A DNA stretch of 64,000 bases from Shinisaurus crocodilurus (taxonomy: Eukaryota; Chordata; Lepidosauria; Squamata; Shinisauridae): NCBI GenBank assembly GCA_021292165.1, contig CM037876.1:109869379-109933378 (forward strand). Direction: 5' to 3'. A program made the translations under genes and the position numbers. This document shows positions 20,530-31,887 of this stretch, one piece after another. The notes under the pieces were generated by a model, which was given only the letters and a program-made list of their open reading frames with translations, had not been told where the DNA came from and ran no database searches. Each line of letters starts with the position of its first letter. Position 1 is the first letter of the stretch.

Positions 20530-21260
20530 AAAATTCAATTAGCCATATTGCTGTAATAATGCCTTGATTAGGCCAACCAAAAGATCAGAAAGCATGTGCA
20601 AACTTTTGAGATCTCCAGATCTCTTCATCAGGCAAGATGTTAAAAGGCAGCTTGAGGGTGGGGGGAATGGGGAGGAAAAAACCCCAGTAGATGATGAGGT
20701 CACATCATCTGCAAGTTCAGGCTAGTTCCAAGGTGCAACATGGGAGCAGGAGTCCCATCTCCTCCAACTACTTGGTAATGCTCCCAAAGTTGGCTTCAAT
20801 GTTCTTTTATTATTTAGAACAACATCTAAAGTTACCTCCTGCTTGAGTTGTTAATCTAACAACTGCCTAATTTCTCCCAGTAAAAGGAACCTATGTGCTT
20901 CAATCAAGATGGAAAACATTTCTGAGAATATTTCCAAAAAGAGAGGATACAACATTTCCCCCTCCTTCCCCGTGCACTTAGGGCAGTTCCAGGTCAAACA
21001 TATAACCATGACCATTACTTGACCCGCTGAGCCTAATTTGAATGCCTGCAGACTCCTCCTCCCACATTCTACCTTGGGACTAGTCCAATCTTGCAGAAAA
21101 TGTGACTTCACCATCTAGTCAGTGTTTTTCTTCCCCGTTCCCACCCCCAGAACACTTGTACATTTTTTCTCATCTTTTGGTTGGCCTAATAAAGGTATTA
21201 CAACAATATGGATCTTGGAATTTTGTTTATGGTCAACACGGCTACCTTTGTTATTTTTGG
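20530..21260. mobile_element. Penelope-like element termini in inverted orientation
   Basis: The sequence ending ...TTGGTTGGCCTAATAAAGGTATTACAACAATATGG at 21176-21210 recurs inverted at about 20540-20580 (CCATATTGCTGTAATAATGCC...AGGCCAACCAAAAGATC). Read on the minus strand, the left copy continues GCCTGATGAAGAGATCTGG then AGATCTCAAAAGTTTGC, the hairpin commonly found near the ends of Penelope-like retroelements. The plus-strand copy ends GGTCAACACGGCTACC. No RT/GIY-YIG coding region survives between them, so the family name is moderate-confidence. Confidence 0.5.
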
Positions 21261-21289
21261 TGATCTTTTCCAAAGTCATTGCTGATGCC

Positions 21290-21640
21290 TTTTTGAAGTG
21301 TGTACCTCAGTGGCCAAATTTCACGTGTTTACAAAGCATGTTCCTCAGTGGCCAAATTACATATTTTTCACAGCTGCTATGCCATTGTTTATCACTTCCG
21401 TTATGCCTCAGAGAACTCCTATGCTTCATGGATAGCCAATGTTTATTCCTTTAAAAGCTTCTCTGCGTTGGTTTCTGCATTTGACCCATGTTGTCTTAAG
21501 AAACTCCTATGCTGCATGGATAGTCAACCTTTATGCTCCTCTGCCTTTGTTTCTCCAACACAATGCCGACCCTTTTGCTCCACCTCTTCCAGTGACCCAC
21601 CTTCTGCCCTCCCAGCCCTCTCAGCCACCATTGTATTTTT
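21290..21640. repeat. Local imperfect repeats, related to 34430-34590
   Basis: CTCAGTGGCCAAATT occurs twice (21308 and 21343), and AGAACTCCTATGCTTCATGG / GAAACTCCTATGCTGCATGG twice (21412 and 21500). The stretch at 34430-34590 has the same CTATGCTGCATGGAT and CTCTGCCTTTATTGG order, so this is a dispersed repeat of unknown class. Confidence 0.55.
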
Positions 21641-21684
21641 TATATGGGAATTTCAATTATCAGACCATAACAGCTATTTTGCAA

Positions 21685-21970
21685 GAGGTCATCCACACAG
21701 GCATAGATAAACTATGGAATTCGCTACCACAAAATGTACTGATGGCCACCAGTTTGAACAGATTTAAAAGGGGATTAGACAAACTGGATTACAATTGGAC
21801 CAAGAAGCTCTTCAGTTAGGAACAATATCATTGTTTCCCCCTTCTCCCCTCCCCATTCCTTTTTCCTTGTGTGTCGTGTCTTTTTAGATTGTAAGCCTGT
21901 GGGCAGGGACTGTCTTGTTATTGATTATATGTAAGCTGCTCTGGGAGCCTTTTTGGCTGAAGAGCAGCGT
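21685..21970 (+). mobile_element. CR1-like LINE 3' fragment
   Basis: Plus-strand translation gives DKLWNSLPQNV and LNRFKRGLDK (within 21439-21819), matching the end of CR1 ORF2. Downstream, TTAGATTGTAAGCCTGTGGG CAGGGACTGTC is a typical LINE 3' untranslated tail. 5'-truncated. Confidence 0.7.
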
Positions 21971-22429
21971 AAAAATGTTTCAAATGAACTGAAGGGTCAT
22001 AGAGCTTTTTGGTGCCAGTTGGATGTAATTGTAATGAAGTTGTGTATGCATGCAATGGGCTAACTGACAGCCCAGAGATTTAAACTGTCAGCCTAGAGGC
22101 TGAGCTTCAAAGCCTAAAATTCAGGAACAGGCCCTGAGATCTGGCAATGCACACCATTGCGGTAACATAAGAACCCAGTCTTAGAGGACACACACTTCTT
22201 TCTTTGGGTGGCTCCCCCCCCCTTTAATAAAACTTTTAAAATAGTAATACATGTATAATATTTTTTCTCCTAAAACCTTCTGGATGTTGAGAATAAGTGT
22301 GTCATAATGGCTCAGCAGTTTTCCTCCATCAGTGGACACTAGTATATTTTGATACAACTGCTGACAGGCAGGAGAGTATAGAAAATAAGCAAATTTGCCT
22401 TCAGTACCAGTTTGTCCATTTTGTCCTTT

Positions 22430-23130
22430 TTACCACAAGACAGCAAAGAAGAATCCAACAGTGCGGGTCCGACTGGCAGATGGAAATTGGGGGGGGGGAA
22501 TGTTAATGAGTGTAACTAATAGATAATGACCACTATCAGTACACCTGTCAATAAAGAATACTTGGAGTCCCTTACCCTGTGACTGTGAGACCAGGATATA
22601 ATCTACAACACTGCTCCCTAACACAGAACTAAAAGTAAATTCTTCCATCAGATCACCTGGTGTGCTTCCATTTAGGATAGTTTTATTATGGTGCCTGGCT
22701 AAAAGAGACAGGCTTACGCCAAAATAATTAATTATGGCTTCCTTGGAATGTCTTCTCTGGGAGGACTGCCCTATATTGTGCTCAATTCCTTGAAGATGTC
22801 TAGATTCTGCTAATAAGATAGCATCATACCCTAGTCTGGCATTAAAGTCTCCAGCCATATGATGTAATTATATCTCGTCAATTACAGTTTGACCCATTTT
22901 CTCATGCTAAACTGACTTGATGGGGTAATCCGGATTTAAAAATTGGAATTGTTAGAGCTTTGTATCTGCATACACAGTTTCTAAATATAGAAAAGCACTC
23001 AGGCTCTCTTGTTTCGATGTGTTGCCCTCTGCACTGTTACGTGGATGATTCAGTAAGACCCCAATTAACAGTCACCTGCGTCTGTATGGAATGGGTATAT
23101 TACAGTCATGTATTTCTGTAATGTAATCTG
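22430..23130 (-). mobile_element. APE-type LINE endonuclease fragment
   Basis: On the minus strand the 142-residue frame 22430-22858 opens MAGDFNARLG, the G-D-F-N endonuclease box, and later has SSVVDYILVSQ and SGHYLLVTLI. The last corresponds to the S-D-H catalytic motif with the aspartate replaced by glycine. Upstream parts of the endonuclease continue out of frame to about 23130. The family appears related to the LINEs at 6650-11040 and 50140-51868. Confidence 0.75.
22867..22948 (+). repeat. 82-bp direct repeat, copy 1
   Basis: Identical at 81 of 82 bases to 23668-23749. It starts ATTATATCTCGTCAATTACA and ends AAATTGGAA. It lies within the LINE endonuclease region, just upstream of the GDFN box in the element's own orientation. 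Confidence 0.9.
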
Positions 23131-23667
23131 TATAGAGACTGCAAGGAGAAGCTGATGCTCCCCTTATTAAGAACTCTCTCGGGACGATCTTCTGAGGAGC
23201 TGGTGATGTATTGTTTGAAGGATAACTCATCCTATATCACTGAGAAGTTTGAAAGCTTTTTTCCCCCCCCTTATTTCAATGCAAATTAGGGGGAAATTAT
23301 GTTGGCCCCATTTAAAAAAATGTTTTTAGCCAATTACTCTTAATCAGCTCTATCTTCCTTTTGTATAAAAACTTGTATTGGTTCATTCATTAATTATCTT
23401 TTTTCTACCTTATCTCAAAGTGCCATAGACTTCAGCACTAGTTCTGCTGGAAGGCCACACCTTTGTTTTCAAGTGGGGAGCCAGGTTCCCACTCCCAAAT
23501 TTGAGGCAAGAAATCCTGCACCTACATTTGCCTCTTTCTGTATGTCCCTTCTTTGCTTTGCTTTGCTTATCCACCTTGGTCAGTTTTGGAATCCTTATGT
23601 CTGGATCCTCTCTCCAAATGGATGGCATTAGGGTCTCGCCAGAGTTAGAGTTAGAGACGTGTGGCAT

Positions 23668-23749
23668 ATTATATCTCGTCAATTACAGTTTGACCCATTT
23701 TCTCATGCTAAACTGACTTCATGGGGTAATCCGGATTTAAAAATTGGAA
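23668..23749 (+). repeat. 82-bp direct repeat, copy 2
   Basis: The second copy, 801 bp downstream of the first, has a single difference (ACTTCA against ACTTGA). Beyond it the sequence changes to a plus-strand L1 fragment. Confidence 0.9.
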
Positions 23750-23759
23750 AGAAAACATT

Positions 23760-24510
23760 CCTGTGGCGGACTTGAGCTGACAGGTTGATTTTTACTTTGG
23801 ATCAATTAGTGAGTGTTGACGATGAGTTTTTGTCATTTTCGGCTTTGCGTACTAAATATAACTTGCCTGCCTCAGCTGAATGGCAATACTTGCAATTGCA
23901 ACATTTGTCAGAATCTAGGTTTGGTCCGGCTGCATTTACAGCTTCAGAGCCTCCTTTGCTATTGGATGCATTGAGGCTGAGCAGTTATATTGACCTACAA
24001 TTCATGTTTATAAATATTTATTATTGATAAATAAGTATGATACACAGAGTTTTAAAGATGAATGGAATAGAGAATTAGATGGTCTTATGTTGCCTAATCA
24101 ATGGAACATTGTTTTTGTGTCTGTCTCAGAAGGGTCTATGGATCTTAGGTTATGTCTTATTCAGCAAAAACTTTTGTTTCATGTTTATTGGACACCACAA
24201 CGTCTTTTGAATAAGGGTTTGTCTAAGTCAGCTAACTGTTGGAGGTGTAATGTTTTGGCAATGCCCAGTGGTTGCTTCTTTTTGCGTAGTGGTCATAGTA
24301 CAGATAAATCTAGTATTAGAATACTCTTTAATAGTTACACGTTCTTTTAAATTATATACCTGCTGTATGGAATTCATCACAAGGACAACGCATGTGGATT
24401 TTCTGCACCTTCTTGACAGCCAAAAGACTGATATTACAACACTGGAAAGATAAACGCTCACCTCCTATAACACAATGGATTGAGGACCTAATAACGCTTT
24501 CACCATTTGA
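23760..24510 (+). mobile_element. L1-clade LINE, ORF2 C-terminal fragment
   Basis: Frames 23785-24027, 24024-24350 and a following frame give LRTKYNLPASAEW, then LLFHVYWTPQRLLNKGLS and NCWRC (the L1 C-terminal cysteine region), then LILQHWKDKRSPP with TQWIEDLITLSPFE. These are characteristic of the L1 ORF2 C-terminus. Frameshifts separate the pieces. Confidence 0.8.
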
Positions 24511-24514
24511 GTGC

Positions 24515-24880
24515 CATCTTCTATTTTGTTTAATTGTTCTCGGCTCTGGGGTATACCATGGAGTTGTACAAGCTCTGCTCTGGAGAGTGTGTTCAGAAGC
24601 AATCATATCGACTGCCTGAGTCATTTCTGCATTCCACAGATCAACCAGGGTTTCGACAAGAGAGCCAGCCATGTCAGCCAGAAAAACCCTCAGAGCCGTC
24701 TGAAAACCACCTGGATATTTTAACCTCTGGGGACAGGCCATCTTAATAGGTCCTCCACCATTGCAGAGGGGAAAAGCTGCTGTAAGTCTAAACCTCAACA
24801 AGAGGTGATCTGACCATGACAAAGGGCCAAATTCAGAACCCACCCACCTTCAGATCACGATTCCCATGGCACGCTCAAAA
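24515..24880 (-). mobile_element. L2-like LINE fragment (end of endonuclease)
   Basis: The minus-strand frame 24352-24843 reads GPLSWSDHLLLRFRL near its start, with the S-D-H motif that closes the AP endonuclease, then VETLVDLWNAEMTQAVD and TTPWYTPEPRTIKQNRR. This is the linker between endonuclease and RT in L2-type elements. It abuts the L1 fragment at about 24510. Confidence 0.7.
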
Positions 24881-24987
24881 AACCAAGTCTACAGTGTGAA
24901 TTATTTTCACAGATCTAAACCTATAATTCAAGAGATTATATCGTCCAAAAAAATTTTTTTTAAAGCTAACAATGTTGAACATATATA

Positions 24988-25146
24988 CCATACATAACAA
25001 ACATTGTTTAAAGGGCAAAACTTCTAAGAACAAAACAGTCCTTAAAAATCAAGAATTACAGCTCAAAAACAGTGTAAACCATACATAACGAACATTAAAA
25101 GTCAAAATACCAAGAAATAAAACAGCCCATAAAAAGTGGGAGCTAC
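24988..25146 (+). repeat. Two-unit tandem repeat, about 90 bp
   Basis: CCATACATAACAAACATT ... AAAACAGTCC (from 24988) and CCATACATAACGAACATT ... AAAACAGCCC (from 25078) are two diverged tandem units in AT-rich sequence. Confidence 0.65.
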
Positions 25147-26070
25147 CATAAAATCTATCTCATGTGCCCTATGTAGCAGATTGGGGTGTGTGTGTGAGAG
25201 AGAGACAAAAGAGAGTCCTTCTATTCAAAAGGGAGTCCTGTAATACTGAAGCCTTTATAGTTTGAACAATTGCCCCTGAGACTAAGAAAGATAAATTGCT
25301 CAAAAGATAAATTGTATCTGGTATGGCATGGATATGAGCTTTCAAACCTCAAGCAGGTGTTCTATCTGTTGGTTTCCTATACTTCTTTGATCACTAGAAT
25401 ATCCAAAAAAATTAATTCTGTTGTAATCATATTGTGCTTCAAATTGAATGTTGTCTGTCTTGGAGATGGAAGTCTATGAGCTGGCTCAAATCGCATCATA
25501 GTGAGTTGGCGCCAGCACAAGGAATGGTGGTGGTGGTGGTGAATCGTGAAAATCCATTGGATTTTCACCCCCCCCCCCATCAGATTCCTCACCCATCCCT
25601 AGGACAGAGTAGCTCTCCATAATATTGCAGTGTTAATTTGTGTCTTGGCCACTTAGTAAAAAGGGGCTGAGCTCACACCCCTAGCTACAGTGTGCTTCCC
25701 CCCACCCGCCATGGTACACAGCCACAGCTACACTGCCACTGCTAGAAACATGCACAACTGTTCCTACGCTTGCTGTCTCCTCCAAAGTAAGCCAACCAGC
25801 CCACAGCAGCTTGGCTCCATGCTCTGCTCACTCCCCCCAGGGAGAGGAAATGGAAATTCTTTACTCCCCGGGAAGCTCAGAATGAGGTCTGCCTTCCCAG
25901 CCCCGGAGGCAGAGCTTCCCCAAAGCTTGCTGGCCTCCTACACTCGAAGGAGAAAAAACTTGCCCAGCTGCTGCTGCCACCTCCAAAGTAAAGCCAGCCG
26001 TGCCACAGTGGCTGCAGCAGCTTGACTAGCCAGGTGCTCCACTTGCACCATAACGAATAATAATGAGAAT
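25147..26070. other. Unassigned sequence
   Basis: Contains short GT/GA and GGT microsatellites (25184-25202 and 25526-25540) and a C-run at 25568. The reading frame at 25690-26025 has no recognisable domain. Confidence 0.3.
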
Positions 26071-26077
26071 AACACTA

Positions 26078-26155
26078 ATGATGATGATGATGATGATGAT
26101 GAGGAGGAGGAGGAGGAGGAGGAGGAGGAGGAGGAGGAGGAGGAGGAGGAGGAGG
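26078..26155 (+). repeat. Compound microsatellite (ATG)n(GAG)n
   Basis: About eight ATG units are followed by eighteen GAG units. On the minus strand this creates an artificial polyserine frame. Confidence 0.97.
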
Positions 26156-26639
26156 ATAATGGCAATAATATTAATAAATGTGCAGGGTGATATCCAAAGA
26201 AACTGGTCCCCACTACTAATTCCCTCCCCATCTTTCCTTTGAATCCGCAGTCATGCAGCTCAACTAGGACGCACTTGTTGGCCTCAGTGAGTCTTTTCAC
26301 ATCTTTTTCTCTCTTCAGCGCTCACACTGGCCAAGGGCTCATTCCACCTACTTGCCAGCCAGCCAGTCGACAAGTACACAGAATGGCCCTAGCAAACCAG
26401 ACTGTGTCTCATGATGCTTGCTTGCCTTGGCAACCTCTGCTCACACACTGACACTGTGTGCATGTGGGAGCTGCTGGTGACTGGCATCCAATCAGGAGGG
26501 AGGGAGGGAGGGAGGTGTGTGTGTGTAAAGAGATGAAAAGTGGAAGCAGCACATCATCACACTAGTCCTTAGCATTCCTCGCCAGCCGCAACTCATTCTG
26601 TGCTCTAAATTTCCTGACAACTGTCCCTACGAGTAAATA

Positions 26640-27220
26640 GAAGTGATCTAGTAAACAGTGTATACTCAGACTTCCAAAAATTTATGACAAAGTCCCTCAC
26701 CAAAACTTCCTGAGTACGGGATAAGAGGATGGGTTCTCTTATAGAGTGGTAACTGGGTAAAGAACAGAAAGAGAATAAACAAACAGTTCTAATAACAGAA
26801 GAAGGTAAGTAATGGAGGACCTCAAGGACCTGAATTCAGACTGATGCTATTTAATTTATTCATAAATAAATAATCTGGAGTCAGGGTGAGCAGCGAGGTG
26901 GCCAGGTTTGTGGATGATACAAAACGATTCAGGATGGTGAAAACACAAGTATAATGTAAAGAGCTCCAAAAGAGCCTCTCCAAACTGTGAACAGGCAACA
27001 AAATGACAAATTTATTTATTTATTATATTTATACCCCGCCTTTTTTCCTGCAAGGAACCCAAGGAGGCTTACATAATCCTCCTCCTCCTCCTTCTCCTCC
27101 TCCTTCTCCATTTTATCCTCACAACAACCCTGTGAGGTAGGTTAGCTTCAATTAAAGTGTAAAGTGATGCAGATTGGACAAACATTCCTAACTTCACATA
27201 AACACTGATGATGTCTGAAG
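26640..27220 (+). mobile_element. CR1 LINE RT fragment with nested SINE
   Basis: Plus-strand text with CR1 RT features: a YDKVPHQ-like segment near 26690, NNLESG near 26875, and WMIQND at 26912-26929 (corresponding to the FADDTK region). It resumes after the SINE at 27150 with AAAGTGTAAAGTGATGCAG. Heavily decayed. Confidence 0.7.
27008..27147 (-). mobile_element. tRNA-derived CORE-like SINE, 3' part, nested in CR1
   Basis: The complement of the SINE body: TTATATTTATACCCCGCC, AAGGAACCCAAGGAGGC, a TCC-rich stretch and CTCACAACAACCCTGTGAGG. The tRNA head is absent. It interrupts the CR1 fragment on both sides. Confidence 0.85.
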
Positions 27221-27224
27221 TCCG

Positions 27225-28480
27225 TGTAGGGGGCCACAGGATCACATTCTTAGTTGAGTTGCAAAAAACAACAACAAACGGTTATGCCATTATAAGCCTC
27301 AAAATTCTTCTGCTTATAAAAATGACACCTGTTAAGCCAACAACGTGAAACTCATCCATGATCTTCCTGATGAGGTCTACAATTGTGGAAAGTTTCAAAC
27401 CAATCCACTCCACATTGCCACATGTACAGCAAGTTATAAAGTGCTAAAAATTGACACTTTTGTCCTTTTCACTGTGAGATCAGTGTGTCATATATTTCTT
27501 TCACATTTGATGAAAACTGCTGATGCACCTTGTTCAGGCTTGTTGAGGAGTTGTGCCTCTCATGGGTTTGGTGAATTTCTGAGCAACAGTTCAAAGGTAT
27601 TAAGATTTTTTTCTGTCCCATGAAAGTCTATGTCAGCAACTGGTGGCAAAGTTATGTCAGGCATGCTGTTTCACTCTGAAGCTAGAATGCTGTTGGTACT
27701 ACAAGGTTTTCAGAGAAATTCCACTCCAGAGGGCTTCTGTGTTCAATGTCTATTCCTTTAGTTATGGAATGTGACCTCGCAAGGTGAGAGTATTTGTTAC
27801 TACATGGAGTAGGACCCTAGCATGGCGGGGGTGGGTAGGGAGACTTCAATCTTTTGCCACACACCCCACGCCACCACACACAAACTGTAATCCCAATCTG
27901 GATCAGGATCCCCATGCCTCCAATTTACATTGCCAGGCAAGGCATCCAATTGTAATGTAAACTGAAGGCACAGGGGAAAGGGTTAAAGCCTCCTACCCAC
28001 CATTCTAGGATCCTGATCCATATGACATCCCATGAGCTTACTTTTGAGTAAAAAAGGAGGGAAATAGCTACCGTACATCTTTAAAGTAATTAGACCCTCA
28101 AAGAAATTGGGAGGGGTGTGGGAAACAGAAGGATCTGGACTTCATACCACTTTTTTGAAAGCTGAAATGCAGCACAAGGGCCCTGATCCTTGCTCTTATT
28201 TTCTATGTGGTGGAAAAGGACATACAAGCAGTGTGTCTCACACTAGGGGTATACTCGCACATTACACTGAACTGGGTTCACACTATGTACGCTCATTAAA
28301 TTGGTTTTGAGAACCGAACCCAATTCAGTCATTCTCATCATGTGTACGCTCTACCTCCTCTATCTGCGGAAGTTCTCCCTGAAATTTTAGAATCTTGATT
28401 CTTGAAATGAAATCATGATTACCATTAGTTGAGTATTTATAACCCATTTGTCATATATGTAAACTTGTAAGAAAGCAGAT
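27225..28480. other. Unassigned sequence
   Basis: The frame at 27345-27623 has no domain I recognise. No repeat family assigned. Confidence 0.3.
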
Positions 28481-28726
28481 TCAAATACACTGGGGAGGGG
28501 GTAGGATTGCCAACACTGTACATTGGGGAGGGGGTAGGCTTGCCAACATTCGGAAATCCTGCAAGCCTTGCAGCCGGCGTGGAAAGAACTGCACCAACTG
28601 CCTCCCCTGCAAATTAGCCCTGGAGAGGCTAGCTGACCAGCATGTAAGGCCAAGAGACAGACATGGCTGTTAGTAGAAACAGGGCAGAGAAAGGAGGGGC
28701 CACCGTATTGGTATCCAGCTATTATA

Positions 28727-28935
28727 CTGAGTAGGATGGTGCCTGTGTGCAAGTCAGGATGGTGCCTGTGTGCAAGTCAGAGGTAGTGGTTTGCCACTGG
28801 GGTGTGTTGGTGGTAGAATGGATAGAGAATCAAGTGCAAATAAATAGAGAATCAAGTGCAAATAAAAAATACATATGTCTATACATGTGTTAGGCGACTA
28901 TTATTAGCAGTGTTGATCTCTATTAAAGTGTTGAT
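28727..28935 (+). repeat. Cluster of three separate short tandem duplications
   Basis: Within about 200 bp there are three unrelated duplications: GGATGGTGCCTGTGTGCAAG (twice, from 28735), AGAGAATCAAGTGCAAATAA (twice, from 28824) and AGTGTTGATCTCTATT (twice, from 28909). Confidence 0.85.
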
Positions 28936-28999
28936 CTCTATCTCTTGATGTGCACCCTGACGCAGAGAAACATCTACTCCTGGCAGTGGTTCACCAAAT

Positions 29000-29935
29000 G
29001 AAAGGAAGTCAGGGGATCTTCTTCATGATACTGGATATTTCTCTGTCAAGGCCGTGTGACCGCATGCCCACTGCAATTCATATATCAAAGCAGCCACTGG
29101 GCTGAGCACAGGGTGTCACCTCTATTTTCATACAGGGATCTATGCAGGTTGGTGGAATTCTGTTCTATATTAAGGCAAGTGGCATAAAACAGTGCTGTAG
29201 ATTCCAGAGTTATGTTGGGAGGGCCTCTCCACAGTGCTCTCCTGCATAAGGGCTACATAGCCTAATGAATATTGCTTATGCCCCAGAAGAAAAATACATG
29301 TTGAATAAAGGATCGATCTAAGAGTGAGATGGTGCATTGGTCTTGAAAAGCTGGACTCAGCTTCATCGATAGTTGGATATCTACTGTTAGAATCTGCCAG
29401 AAACTGTGAGAAGCTGATTAGATGCTGACATAAGTTGTTCCAGTATAACACATATTTATAACACATTTTTCAAAATGTGTTGTTATACACATATTTCAGG
29501 GAAAACTTGTGTGTTTGTGCATGCCAACATGCTGCACGGTGATTAAAGCTTTGACCTTTTTAGAGCGCTAGTGTGGTGTACTGGAGAGGATGTTGCACCT
29601 GGCAGGGTGAATACTTAAAACACACAAAACAATTAACATCTTTTAAAAAATTAAATTGGATTTTTTTAAAAATCTCAATTTCAGTAACATAAGTGTCTCT
29701 TTAAAAAAATAACCTAATTTAAAAGGAAAACTGACGTTAATACAAACATGTTAAGTCTACACCTACAATCTCTTAAAACTGAATCATGATGATCTAACAA
29801 ACACAAAGTTAAAGGTTGCTATTCTGTGTAAAAAGAAAACGGGAGGGGGAAAATCTGACCTCTGACATTAAGCATTATAATAATTCTATTTATTTATAAT
29901 ATTTATATATTAATTGCGCTGCCAAGAAAAAAATC
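29000..29935. other. Unassigned AT-rich sequence
   Basis: Includes a short palindrome-like CACATTTTTCAAAATGTG at 29462. No gene or repeat family recognised. Confidence 0.3.
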
Positions 29936-29939
29936 TACG

Positions 29940-30560
29940 CCAGTGCAAAGGCTGAGGTTCAAAGAAGAACAAGAGAACTTAAGAACACTTGGTGGAAAAA
30001 GAAAGCTCAAGAAATTCAACAACTTGATAGGGATTGACAATCGAGCCTCGCCGGGGCAGAACGAGGCCGAAATTGGCCCCGCTCACGCCCGGCAAGGCCT
30101 TACCTTTTCTTCGGGGCAGCTCGCCCACTCCGCGGCGAGCCGCCTGCGCGGCCCGATCCATCCCGTCGCTTCACTTCCGGGACTGGAAATGACGCGACGG
30201 AACCCTGCGCGGGCGCGCTGGACCCCTGTGGTGCGTTCTGCGCCTGCGCAGGGTCCCGACGCCTCTCGGAAGCGTCGAACGGGCCGGAGCAGCCCGATCG
30301 AGCGCCGTGCCACGCCGCTCAGAAAATGGAGTCGGGTCAGCGCAGAGCCCGAAAATCGACTCGGAGGCGCCGACCCGGCTTGGATGCATCGCTAGTACTA
30401 ACCCTTTACAATCAAAAGATGGCACCAAACTCTTAAAAGACAAAGAGTCTATTGCACTGCGTTGGAAAGAGCATTATTATGATCTTTTAAATCGTAAATC
30501 TAAGGTGGACAATGAGATTTTTTCGCAAATCCCGCAAAAACAAATTAGAGAGGAACTTGT
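29940..30560 (+). mobile_element. RTE-like LINE endonuclease-RT linker, split by a CpG-rich insert
   Basis: The left part (29940-30035) is a lysine-rich segment like the linker before the RT. The right part (30396-30560) translates as SKDGTKLLKDKESIALRWKE, then HYYDLLNRKSKVDNEIFSQIP. This is the recognisable D-G-x-x-L-L-x-x-K-E-x-I-x-x-R-W-x-E-H block of this LINE group. The intervening 30041-30391 is CpG-rich and foreign in composition. Confidence 0.65.
30041..30391. repeat. CpG-rich insert with inverted repeats and promoter-like motifs
   Basis: The block is dense in CpG, unlike the AT-rich surroundings. It contains a 15-base inverted repeat with two mismatches (30164-30178 with 30185-30199), an ETS-type TCACTTCCGG (30171-30180) and an NRF1-like TGCGCCTGCGCA (30239-30250). 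It interrupts a LINE. I could not define clean terminal repeats, so it may be a MITE, a promoter-bearing retrocopy or another insert. Confidence 0.55.
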
Positions 30561-30569
30561 TACAGTCCA

Positions 30570-31885
30570 TTGCTGGCCAGGAGGAAATCTGGGCATGCAC
30601 AATAGCTGCACATGCTCAGAACATTCCCCCAGCCCCTTGTGGTAAAAAAAAATAAATCTGTAATATCCAGCACTCACTTGCAGAAGGATCCTTGTTGGGG
30701 AAAGCACTTTTCCGGGAGGTTATTCTGTCGAACAAGTCCCCAATAGGGCCCTCAAAGCTCAGCTGAACCTTCTGGCTATGAGCTAAAGGCATCAAGAAGA
30801 GCTCCCAACCCTGTAGTTCTGGCTGCCTGGGCACTACTGAGGTAGCCTGCAGCCAATCAGTGTATTTTTAAAAATCACCCTGTTACTCAATCCATGCCTG
30901 GGCATGATCTAAAACAGCTTAGGATCTAGCCTTAGCCAGTGTCTCCCCACCAGAACACAGCATGCTAGAGCTCTGCCTGCTTGCCTGCCCTGAATGAGCT
31001 ACTTTGATTTCATGGATTCTCGAAGGTAAGAGAGTGAGAGTGATTGACTGAGGAGAACTTCACATTTTTACAAATATTCCAGTAATTTCCACATAAACCT
31101 TTGAATGTGTTTGAATATAGCATTTAAACTATATTGTGTGGTTAATTTAATTTCCCCCTAAGCAAATATTTCAGTTCAAATATTTTGCAGTTATTAGGAA
31201 AAGTTTTGATATATTTATACTGCACATAAAATTGACATGGATTACATTTTTAATTCTCTTTACAAATCACCCCCCCATAACAAACATCATAAGAGAGGTA
31301 TATGCTGTTGTCTTCACATTTTTACAGATATTCCAATAGCAATGTGAAGACAATGGCATATGCCTCCCTTATGTTTATTTATATTTAACAAGAAATGACC
31401 TCGCCTGAAAGAACACACAATTTTTAGGATACATACCCAAAGAGAGCTGTACCTGATATATCTTATATCAACAGTTTAACTTTCTTTTGCTGGGGTAACT
31501 GTAGCACCCCCCTCACTCACTCTCTGTACTGCTTATCAATTCCATTTCAAGTTGAAAAAATCTGATTCGGAACAACAAATTGAACATTTTATTTCACTAA
31601 AGGATGAATGGGCAACTGAGCACCAGGGTTTGTCAATGCTTGCCTTGGAAGAAAAACTTACAGAAGTTAATATACTATATTTAGCCCATCTAACATACCT
31701 GATTGCAGTACAACAGCCCAGGAAACTATGGATAAATGCAGACATATATGGTGTGGAAATTTTTCCACAGAAAAACAGTAATAGAAATTTTCTGCCCCAC
31801 ATCACTGGTTGTGCTGTAAGATACATTATTATTTTATTGTTTTCCCCCTGTGGGTAAGCTGGGTGTAAAGTGAGGAAGCAGTTGT
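30570..31885. other. Unassigned sequence with an unexplained frame
   Basis: Mostly AT-rich unique-looking sequence. The plus frame 31552-31857 (101 residues, no recognised domain) has fairly even composition but no start context or splice evidence. ACATTTTTACAAATATTCCA (31061-31080) and ACATTTTTACAGATATTCCA (31317-31336) are a partial duplication. Confidence 0.35.
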
Positions 31886-31887
31886 TA

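Noticed and set aside
25938..26300. 120-residue minus-strand frame with a long serine run
   Set aside because: The serine run is the (GAG)n microsatellite read on the other strand.
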